DNA from: an uncultured Eubacteriales bacterium
GTDB lineage: Bacteria; Bacillota; Clostridia; Christensenellales; Pumilibacteraceae
Direction: 5' to 3'
Length of the DNA: 24,817 nucleotides
Assembly (NCBI GenBank): GCA_900553005.1
Contig: USBU01000003.1
Location: 1-24,817 of the forward strand
Position 1 is the first letter of the stretch; every line of letters begins with the position of its first letter. The notes beneath the pieces were generated by a model. It did no database searches. It worked only from the letters and a program-made list of their open reading frames with translations, and was not told the DNA's origin. The translations under genes and the position numbers were made by a program. Of this stretch, positions 7,638 to 14,522 are shown piece after piece.

Positions 7638-9428
7638 TTATTCCAGAACGGCCTTTATGCGCCTGACTCCCGCAGACGAGGATTGCTCCTTGACGATACG
7701 GAAATGTCCCAGCTCTCCAGTGCGGGCAGCATGAGGACCTCCGCAGATTTCCTTGGAATATTTGCCCATGGTATAAACCTTGACTTTTTCACCGTATTTG
7801 GCGGTAAAAAGTCCCACCGCGCCGGCGGCCTTAGCCTCGTCCACGGTCATCTCCTCACAGGTAATTTCCACGTCCGCCGCAATCGCCTCGTTAACCTTTT
7901 TTTCAACCTCGGCGATTTCCTCGGCAGTCATCGGCCGCGGGAAGGTAAAATCGAACCTGAGCCGCTCCTCCGTTATGTTGCTTCCCTTTTGATTGGCGTT
8001 TTCATCATGCAGCACTTCCTTTAACGCGCGGTGCATAAGATGCGTAGCGGTATGAAGTCTTGTAGTCGCTTCGCTGTGATCGGCAAGCCCGCCCTTGAAT
8101 TTTTGCTCGGCTCCCTGATGGCTCTTTTTCTGATGTTCTTCAAACGCCTTATTAAAGTCGTCGGTATTGACTTTAAGCCCGCGCTCTCTGGCAAGCTCGA
8201 CAGTCATTTCAATCGGAAAGCCGTATGTGTCGTACAGCTTAAAGCTTGCCTTGCCGCTTATGGTATCGCCGACAAGATAATGACACAGCTTTTCAAACTC
8301 TTTTATGCCGCTTTGCAAAGTCTTTTCAAAGCGCTCCTCCTCCGCGTTTATCTCGCCTATTATTCTGTCGCGGTTAGCTATAAGCTCAGGATAAACGTCG
8401 CCGTATTCGGCAATAACGGCTTCCGCCACCGCGCTTAGCTGCCCGACGCCGATATTCAGCGATTTTGCGAAACGGACGGCACGGCGGAGCAACCTTCTCA
8501 ATATATATCCCTGATCTACATTGGAGCAAAGCACGCCTTTTTCGTCTCCGATCATGAAAACAGACGTCCGTATATGATCGGCTACGATACGAATGGCCTT
8601 TGTCGCCTCCTCGCTTTCACCGTACTTTTTGTCGCCGATGTTTTCAATAGCCGCGATAATCGGCGCAAATACGTCGGTCTCGTAAACCGATTTCTTTCCC
8701 TGAAGAATACACAAGGTGCGCTCCAGCCCCATGCCGGTATCCACGTTTTTTTGCTTTAAAGGTTCGTATTTTCCGTCCGCCGTTTTGTTATATTCCATAA
8801 AAACGTCGTTCCAGATTTCAAGGTATTTGCCGCAGTCGCAGGCAGGCGAACAGCTGTCGCAGCATTTAGGCTGACCGTTGTCGATAAACATTTCCGTATC
8901 AGGACCGCACGGACCGGTAATACCGGCAGGACCCCACCAATTATTCTCCTTAGGCAGGTAGAAAATCCTGTCCTTAGGAATGCCGTTCTTTTCCCAAAGC
9001 GCGGCGCCCTTTTCGTCGCGCGGGCAATCCTCGTCGCCGGCAAAAACGGAAACGGCCAGTCTGCCCGGATCTATGCCAAGATATTCCGGCGAGGTCAGAA
9101 ACTCATACGACCAGGAAATCATCTCGTCCTTAAAATAATCGCCGAGAGACCAGTTGCCCAGCATCTCGAAAAAAGTGCAGTGGCTGTTGTCTCCGACCTC
9201 GTCTATATCGCCCGTGCGCACGCATTTCTGCACGTCGGCAAGCCTGGTGCCCGCGGGATGCTTTTCCCCCAAAAGATAGGGGACAAGCGGATGCATACCG
9301 GCGGTGGTAAACAGCACTGTCGGATCGTTTTCGGGTATCAGCGAAGCCGAACTTATAATTGCATGACCGCGCTTAGAAAAAAAGTCGAACCACATTTTCC
9401 TCAATTCTTTAGCCGTAACGTTTTTCAT
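7638..9428 (-). CDS. alaS: Alanine--tRNA ligase, reduced form lacking the C-Ala domain and beta-barrel linker
   Basis: This 596-residue class II synthetase charges tRNA-Ala in the cytosol. The catalytic domain is intact (FFxxxGH near the start, TAGMHPLVPYLLGEKHP, GDNSHCTFFEMLGNWSLGDYFK, TGMGLERTLCILQG), and so is the tRNA-recognition region ending in LYDTYGFPIEMT. The editing core keeps all zinc ligands: HTATH at 459-463 and the C-x3-H pair in ICGGPHAARTG. Typical bacterial AlaRS is about 870-880 residues. Here the protein stops right after the editing core (GVRRIKAVLE), so the C-Ala domain is gone, and the roughly 90-residue beta-barrel with its TPFYAESGGQ motif is replaced by about 18 residues. 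The start is at 9428, with GGAG 5 nt upstream; an in-frame TTG at 9446 is less likely. No C-Ala fragment lies downstream. Last gene of the operon. Confidence 0.95.
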   Translation of the reverse strand: MKNVTAKELRKMWFDFFSKRGHAIISSASLIPENDPTVLFTTAGMHPLVPYLLGEKHPAGTRLADVQKCVRTGDIDEVGDNSHCTFFEMLGNWSLGDYFKDEMISWSYEFLTSPEYLGIDPGRLAVSVFAGDEDCPRDEKGAALWEKNGIPKDRIFYLPKENNWWGPAGITGPCGPDTEMFIDNGQPKCCDSCSPACDCGKYLEIWNDVFMEYNKTADGKYEPLKQKNVDTGMGLERTLCILQGKKSVYETDVFAPIIAAIENIGDKKYGESEEATKAIRIVADHIRTSVFMIGDEKGVLCSNVDQGYILRRLLRRAVRFAKSLNIGVGQLSAVAEAVIAEYGDVYPELIANRDRIIGEINAEEERFEKTLQSGIKEFEKLCHYLVGDTISGKASFKLYDTYGFPIEMTVELARERGLKVNTDDFNKAFEEHQKKSHQGAEQKFKGGLADHSEATTRLHTATHLMHRALKEVLHDENANQKGSNITEERLRFDFTFPRPMTAEEIAEVEKKVNEAIAADVEITCEEMTVDEAKAAGAVGLFTAKYGEKVKVYTMGKYSKEICGGPHAARTGELGHFRIVKEQSSSAGVRRIKAVLE

Positions 9429-9453
9429 AATAACTCCAGATATCAACGTATTT

Positions 9454-10086
9454 TTATTTCATTAAAACCGAGCGCAGCTGCGCGGCGTTGTCCGCGATAT
9501 AATCGGGACGGGATGAAAGCAGCAGCTTTTTATCCATAAAACCGTAAGTTACCGCAACGGACGCGACGCCGACCTCCTTGGCTGCATCTATATCGTAAAC
9601 GGTATCACCCACCATAATATTGTTGCCGCCGACCAAAGCCCGGGACACTAGTCCCGCCTTATCGTTGCTTTTTACCGACGGATCGGCGCCCACTATACGC
9701 GTAAAATACTTGGCGATTCCTAGATATTCGGTAACGACGTCAAGGCTGGGCTGCGGCTTTGAACTGGCAACCGCAAGTTTGGCTCCGGCCGAACAAAGTT
9801 CAGATAACAGCTCCTCGATGCCGGGAAAAAGCTTGCACTCGTAAACGCCCTTGGGGATATAATTTTCGCGGTAATAGACAATGGCCCGCTCCGCCTCTTC
9901 CGCGCTTAAACCCGTTATTTCCTGAAAGCTGACATAAAGCGCAGGACCGATAAAACCGCGCAGAACACGGCGATCGAAGCCGCGTCTGCCCATTTTATCA
10001 AGAGCGTATTCGACAGATGACAGAACTCCCTGCGAGGTGTCGGCCAGCGTCCCGTCAAAATCGAAAATTATTCCGTCGTACCGCAT
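9454..10086 (-). CDS. HAD-superfamily phosphatase, phosphoglycolate phosphatase-like
   Basis: This 210-residue protein has all four HAD motifs: FDFDGT (Asp9 nucleophile, Asp11), AVASSK (Ser108/Ser109), a lysine region around Lys143, and VGDTVYDIDAA (Asp161, Asp165). The helical cap between motifs I and II matches the phosphoglycolate phosphatase/beta-phosphoglucomutase subgroup. It should remove phosphate from a small cytosolic metabolite; possible roles include phosphoglycolate repair or sugar-phosphate or nucleotide salvage. Its ATG shares one base with the glnS stop (TAATG), so translation is likely coupled to glnS. The alaS start follows 25 nt after its stop. Placement between two synthetase genes does not reveal the substrate. 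Confidence 0.82.
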   Translation of the reverse strand: MRYDGIIFDFDGTLADTSQGVLSSVEYALDKMGRRGFDRRVLRGFIGPALYVSFQEITGLSAEEAERAIVYYRENYIPKGVYECKLFPGIEELLSELCSAGAKLAVASSKPQPSLDVVTEYLGIAKYFTRIVGADPSVKSNDKAGLVSRALVGGNNIMVGDTVYDIDAAKEVGVASVAVTYGFMDKKLLLSSRPDYIADNAAQLRSVLMK

Positions 10087-11702
10087 TATTTTTTATAACC
10101 GTCCTTTAAAGAAACGACCTGATTGAACACCGGCTCGTCTGACTTATTGTCCCGACAGAAATACCCCTGGCGCATAAACTGAAACGAGGAAAGCGGTTTT
10201 GCTTTTTTAAGCGCCGCCTCCCCCTTTGCGCTAAGCACCGTGCGCGAATCGGGATTAAGACGCTGCGAAAAATCGTCGTGCACTCCGTCGTAGGGAAGCA
10301 AAAGACTTTCGTATAGATTTACCGTCATATCGATCGCCGTGCGCGCGTCAACCCAATGAATAACGCCTTTAGCCTTAACGGAGCTGTCGCCGCCAGACTT
10401 AGTCCCCTCGATAATCTCCGCGTAAACGCGCGTCACCCGGCCGTCCGTCTGATCGACGCCCGTGCACCTAACGATATACGCGCCCTTAAGCCGCACAACG
10501 CCGCCGACAACAAGCCGCTTATACTTAGGCGGCGGATCCAGGCTGAAATCATCCTCTTCTATATACAGCCTGCCGCTGAAGGTCACTTTGCGCTCACCCT
10601 TTTCCGGCGCGTTGGGATTTACTTCTACCGAAACCGTTTCCGAATAATCCTCCGGCCTGTTTGTAATAACCAGCTCCAGCGGCCTGAGAACGGCCATGAC
10701 TCTGTCGGCAGTAACGTTCAGCTCGTCGCGGATGCAGCTTTCAAGCTGAGACATTTCCACCTCGCTGTTTGCCTTGGCCACGCCTATGCGCTCGCAGAAT
10801 TCCCTTATCGACGACGGGGTATAGCCGCGGCGGCGGAATCCGGCTATCGTGGGCATACGCGGATCGTCCCAGCCGTCAACTATTCCGTCGTCAACCAGCT
10901 TTTTAAGATAGCGCTTGCTCATTATAGTACGCTCCAGATTAAGGCGCGCAAACTCGTACTGGTGCGGAGGATCGGCAAACTCCCCCTCCTTAAGCACCCA
11001 ATCGTAAAGAGGACGATGATCCTCGAACTCAAGAGTGCAGATCGAATGAGTAACGCCCTCTACGGCGTCCTCGATGGGATGCGCAAAATCGTACATCGGA
11101 TAGACGCACCATTTATCGCCCTGACGATGATGGGAAGCCTTAAGCACACGGTAAATAATCGGATCGCGCATATTGATATTGGGCGACGCCATATCGATTT
11201 TGGCGCGCAAAACAAGCGCGCCGTCCGCGACCTTGCCCGCCCGCATGTCCTCGAAAAGTCCGAGGCTTTCCTCAATCGGGCGGTTACGGTTTTTGCTTTC
11301 GATACCCGGCTCGGTAAGCGTGCCGCGCATGGCCTTCATTTGCTCAGGCGTGACGTCGTCGACGTAAGCCTTGCCTTTTTTTATCAGCTTTACCGCCGTA
11401 TCGTACATTACGTCGAAATAATCCGACGCATAATAAACCTTTCCCTGCCAGCCAAGCCATTTTACGTCGTTTATAATGGACTGAACAAACTCGTCGTCCT
11501 CTTTTACGGGATTAGTATCGTCGAAACGGAGATTGCATTTCCCTCCGTATTTGACGGCCGTGCCGTAGTAATTTAAGCAAATGGACTTTGCATGTCCTAT
11601 ATGCAGGTATCCGTTAGGTTCGGGCGGAAAACGCGTAACGATTTCACTGACCTTGCCGTCCGCAATATCCTTTTCGATTATTTCTTCAATAAAGTTACCC
11701 AT
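10086..11702 (-). CDS. glnS: Glutamine--tRNA ligase
   Basis: This 538-residue class I synthetase matches GlnRS rather than GluRS. It opens with TRFPPEPNGYLHIGHAKS (HIGH at 34-37), has DDTNP at 61-65, a KMSKS-equivalent IMSKR at 260-264 and an anticodon-binding double beta-barrel in the C-terminal third (from about RPLELVITN through GVIHWVDA). It forms Gln-tRNA-Gln directly. GlnRS is patchy in Firmicutes, many of which use GluRS plus GatCAB, so its presence says something about this lineage. GGAG 6 nt before the ATG supports the start. It lies 28 nt downstream of fhs and overlaps the HAD gene by one base. Length is close to the E. coli protein (about 554). Confidence 0.95.
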   Translation of the reverse strand: MGNFIEEIIEKDIADGKVSEIVTRFPPEPNGYLHIGHAKSICLNYYGTAVKYGGKCNLRFDDTNPVKEDDEFVQSIINDVKWLGWQGKVYYASDYFDVMYDTAVKLIKKGKAYVDDVTPEQMKAMRGTLTEPGIESKNRNRPIEESLGLFEDMRAGKVADGALVLRAKIDMASPNINMRDPIIYRVLKASHHRQGDKWCVYPMYDFAHPIEDAVEGVTHSICTLEFEDHRPLYDWVLKEGEFADPPHQYEFARLNLERTIMSKRYLKKLVDDGIVDGWDDPRMPTIAGFRRRGYTPSSIREFCERIGVAKANSEVEMSQLESCIRDELNVTADRVMAVLRPLELVITNRPEDYSETVSVEVNPNAPEKGERKVTFSGRLYIEEDDFSLDPPPKYKRLVVGGVVRLKGAYIVRCTGVDQTDGRVTRVYAEIIEGTKSGGDSSVKAKGVIHWVDARTAIDMTVNLYESLLLPYDGVHDDFSQRLNPDSRTVLSAKGEAALKKAKPLSSFQFMRQGYFCRDNKSDEPVFNQVVSLKDGYKK

Positions 11703-11730
11703 AGCTTCTCCGAAAAATTAAAACAAACTC

Positions 11731-13353
11731 TTAAAACAGCCCTTTTACTACGCCGTCCTTTATCGACATACGTTCGGCGTTGGGAGAGCGCGACAGACCG
11801 GGCATCAGCATAATATCGCCGGCCACTGCGACCAAAAAGCCTGCGCCGGCCTTATACATTACCTCTCTGACGGTAATTGTAAAACCGGACGGACGTCCTA
11901 TCAGCTTAGCGTTATCCGACAGCGAATACTGAGTCTTAGCAATACATACGGGCAGATTTTGAGGATATTTAGCCATATCTTCCCGCGCCTTGTCGGTAAA
12001 CGAAACTCCGTCCGCGCCGTAAATTTTTCTGGCGATGTCGTTTATTTTATCCTCGGTGCTTTCGCTAAGTTCGTAGGAAAACTCCATTTTCGGCTTCGCA
12101 CCGGCGCATAATTCCGCAACCGCATCGGCAAGTTCGGTCGCTCCGGCGCCGCCGCGCGCCCAGCATTCTGTGCACACTGCGTTTACGCCTAAAGAGGACA
12201 GCTGAGACTTGAGAAGCGCTATTTCTTCATCCGTATCCGTTGCGAATCTGTTGATTGCCACCACGCACGGAAGCTTATAGACTCCGGTAATATTTTCGAC
12301 GTGCTTAAGCAGATTACCGATACCCTTTAGCAAAGATGCGTCGTCGCGCTCGGACAGATTTTCCGTTCTGCCGCCCGCGCATTTAAGCGCGCGCAAGGTG
12401 GCGACGACAACCACCGCGTCGGGAACAAGCCCTGCCATACGGCATTTTATGTCCAAAAATTTTTCCGCGCCGAGATCCGCGCCGAAGCCGGCCTCGGTAA
12501 CCGCGTAATCGGCATACGACATCGCCGCGCGCGTAGCCTGAATACTGTTGCAGCCGTGCGCGATATTTGCAAAAGGTCCTCCGTGAACAAACGCGGGAAC
12601 TCCCTCCAGCGTCTGCACCAGGTTGGGCTTTACGGCGTCCTTAAGCAGTATGGTCATAGCCTCCTCAGCCTTAAGGTCGCGCGCCGTAACGGGATTTCCG
12701 TCCTCGTTAAGTCCGATTACTATATTTCCGAGACGTCTTTTCAGGTCGTCTATATCGCTTGCCAGACAAAAAACTGCCATGACCTCGCTGGCAGCGGTAA
12801 TATCGAAGCTGTCGGGCCGCTCGCAGGAAAATCCGATACCCGTGCGCGTAAATCGAAGCGCGCGGTCGTTTACGTCCTGACAGCGATGCCATGTAACATC
12901 CTTTATTTTAAGCTCGTTGCCCCAATAAATATGGTTGTCTATCATGGCCGCAAGGAGATTGTTGGCTGCAGTGATAGCGTGAAGGTCCCCGGTAAAATGC
13001 AGGTTGATATCCTCCATAGGCGCAATCTGAGCATATCCGCCGCCGGCTGCGCCGCCCTTTATGCCGAACACCGGTCCCAAAGACGGCTCTCTCAGCGCAA
13101 GGCAGACGCTTCTGCCCGTCTTTTTAAATCCGTCGGCAAGGCCTATCGAAACGGTGGTTTTACCCTCTCCGGCCGGCGTGGGATTTATTGCGGTAACAAG
13201 AATAAGCTTTCCGTTTTTTTCGCCGCGGCCGGTCACTTTTGCCTTATATTTACCGTAGCACTCAAGCTTATCCGCGTCTATCCCCAGCTCCGCCGCTATC
13301 TCTGTAATGGGCTTTAATTTTGCGGCGTCCGCAATTTCAATATCGGTTTTCAT
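11731..13353 (-). CDS. fhs: Formate--tetrahydrofolate ligase
   Basis: This 540-residue enzyme joins formate to tetrahydrofolate with ATP, producing 10-formyl-THF for purine synthesis, initiator tRNA formylation and, in acetogens, the methyl branch of the Wood-Ljungdahl pathway. The ATP-binding loop PTPAGEGKTT is at residues 58-67. The conserved LREPSLGPVFGIKGGAAGGG and FTGDLHAI blocks follow, and the C-terminal MLMPGLSRSPNAERM matches the family end. The start at 13353 is set by GGAGG 9 nt upstream (13363-13367); a longer frame from 13374 would run through that site. The ATG overlaps the stop of the small upstream gene (ATGA), implying translational coupling. The enzyme is common in Clostridia, acetogenic or not, so acetogenesis cannot be inferred. 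Confidence 0.96.
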   Translation of the reverse strand: MKTDIEIADAAKLKPITEIAAELGIDADKLECYGKYKAKVTGRGEKNGKLILVTAINPTPAGEGKTTVSIGLADGFKKTGRSVCLALREPSLGPVFGIKGGAAGGGYAQIAPMEDINLHFTGDLHAITAANNLLAAMIDNHIYWGNELKIKDVTWHRCQDVNDRALRFTRTGIGFSCERPDSFDITAASEVMAVFCLASDIDDLKRRLGNIVIGLNEDGNPVTARDLKAEEAMTILLKDAVKPNLVQTLEGVPAFVHGGPFANIAHGCNSIQATRAAMSYADYAVTEAGFGADLGAEKFLDIKCRMAGLVPDAVVVVATLRALKCAGGRTENLSERDDASLLKGIGNLLKHVENITGVYKLPCVVAINRFATDTDEEIALLKSQLSSLGVNAVCTECWARGGAGATELADAVAELCAGAKPKMEFSYELSESTEDKINDIARKIYGADGVSFTDKAREDMAKYPQNLPVCIAKTQYSLSDNAKLIGRPSGFTITVREVMYKAGAGFLVAVAGDIMLMPGLSRSPNAERMSIKDGVVKGLF

Positions 13354-13673
13354 TTTACGCAACCTCCATGACAATTATCGAAAGTTATGTTGATCGAATC
13401 GGCGCTCATGCCGCCGTCCTTCTCAGCAAATCCGAGGCTTTTTAAAATTTTATCCGAAAAAGCCGCCTTAACTACCGGATATTTATCGCGCAGAACGAAT
13501 ACTGTCGACCGCAGAACAAAATCGCGGTAACGGTTTTCGCTTTCCTCGTCCGCGAAAGAAACGCTTACTATCAGGTTTCCGGCAGTCTCGGCCGCCGCCA
13601 CAAAAATGTCTCCGTCTCTTGCGACGAAGCGCGTGGACGAACCGTCCTTTTTTTCGCATAAAAAACTAATCAT
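13350..13673 (-). CDS. Small protein of unknown function coupled to fhs
   Basis: I do not recognise this 107-residue protein. The N-terminal third alternates short beta-like stretches (RFVARDGDIFVAA, NLIVSVSFAD). A charged helix-like segment follows (ESENRYRDFVLRS), and the C-terminus ends in NCHGGCVK with Cys101 and Cys105 able to bind a metal or form a disulfide. The stretch KILKSLGFAE faintly resembles the end of a GNAT fold, but no acetyl-CoA motif is visible. Its stop overlaps the fhs start by four bases, and it is the first gene after the internal promoter at 13689-13717, with a predicted leader under 10 nt and only a weak AGGG before the ATG. The position suggests a function tied to the fhs message, but none can be named. 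Confidence 0.7.
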   Translation of the reverse strand: MISFLCEKKDGSSTRFVARDGDIFVAAAETAGNLIVSVSFADEESENRYRDFVLRSTVFVLRDKYPVVKAAFSDKILKSLGFAEKDGGMSADSINITFDNCHGGCVK

Positions 13674-13688
13674 ACACCCTGTCCTATT

Positions 13689-13717
13689 ATTGTAGTCTTA
13701 AGCGCGGTTTTTGTCAA
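13689..13717 (-). promoter_or_regulatory. Internal operon promoter upstream of the small gene and fhs
   Basis: On the minus strand TTGACA (13717-13712) and TACAAT (13694-13689) are separated by exactly 17 nt. It lies directly after the stop of the YacL-like gene. Start near 13682 leaves a leader of about 9 nt before the ATG at 13673. It would let fhs, glnS, HAD and alaS be transcribed independently of metK. Confidence 0.75.
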
Positions 13718-13721
13718 CGGT

Positions 13722-14522
13722 TTACAAATCGGCAAGCGATAAAACTTTAACGTCGCCGTCCTCTATTTCTCCGGCAAAGCCGACGATCACTTTAAGAAGC
13801 TTGCTTTTTGCAAGCGCGGCTATCGCCTCTTCCTCGGTTCGCTCCGATCCGTCGTTTACTATTCTTACGTCGCTGTATTCGGAAAGTCTGAGGTAATTTT
13901 CCAGCGCCTTTTTTGCCGTGGCGTCGCTGTCCGACAGCTCTATAAGCCTTCTTAAGGTCCTGCCCAGCACGTATATGCGGCCGTTAAGCAGCTCGGACAC
14001 GTAAAGAACTTTGTCCGAAAAGAAAGCTCCGTAAGCCAAAATATAACCGCTGTATTCGATTACTATATTCTCTTCGTCAAGCTCCGCCGACGACAACCAC
14101 CTTTTACAGCCGAGATAACCGATATACCAGCCGACGGCTGCGGCGGCAAATGCGATTATAAAGCGCGCGACGAACAGCGAGGTGAATATTTCCACAATGG
14201 CGTTAGCCAGGACGCCGAACATTATTCCTATAACAAATCCCAATACAACGCTGCCGGTAATGTAAAGCGGCTTGTCGATAAACGCCCGGCGGAGCGACCT
14301 GCCTACAAACAGCGCAAGCGACGACACGGGACGGGCAAGCGTGGAAAACACCGCGCCGAACACCGCTGCGTTGACGATTTTTATTATAAGCTCGTAAACG
14401 TCGGTAAGATAATCCGGATACAAACCGAAAATAAATTCCGCAAACGTCCAGCCCGCTATCATCCCCCAGAAAAAAAGTATCAGTCTTACTGCCAGCACCA
14501 GCCTTTTGTTATGCTCCTTCAT
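13722..14522 (-). CDS. YacL-like membrane protein with degenerate PIN domain
   Basis: This 266-residue protein has four predicted membrane segments (about 8-30, 43-62, 86-110 and 118-136) and a cytosolic C-terminal domain (about 170-266). The layout and several phrases parallel Bacillus YacL, a PIN/TRAM protein: GSVVLGFVIGI and GWYIGYLG in the membrane part, then VLYVSELLNGRIYV where YacL has a DTSVIIDGRI-type PIN start, ELSDSDATAKKALENYL where YacL has an ADSSD...RRGLDIL helix, and a final VLSLADL. The first PIN aspartate is replaced, the TND motif is missing and there is no TRAM domain, so nuclease activity is unlikely. The start at 14522 follows a GGGAGG site; a longer frame from 14564 is disfavoured. 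It overlaps the recD2 end by 14 nt. The family call is by recalled similarity. Confidence 0.65.
   Translation of the reverse strand: MKEHNKRLVLAVRLILFFWGMIAGWTFAEFIFGLYPDYLTDVYELIIKIVNAAVFGAVFSTLARPVSSLALFVGRSLRRAFIDKPLYITGSVVLGFVIGIMFGVLANAIVEIFTSLFVARFIIAFAAAAVGWYIGYLGCKRWLSSAELDEENIVIEYSGYILAYGAFFSDKVLYVSELLNGRIYVLGRTLRRLIELSDSDATAKKALENYLRLSEYSDVRIVNDGSERTEEEAIAALAKSKLLKVIVGFAGEIEDGDVKVLSLADL

Noticed and set aside
10356..11576. Long plus-strand open frame opposite glnS (about 406 codons)
   Set aside because: It is antisense to a gene with clear GlnRS motifs, has no ribosome-binding site and no family features; it arises from the codon pattern of glnS. The same holds for long frames opposite metK (16791-17867), leuS (4074-4982) and the ROK kinase.
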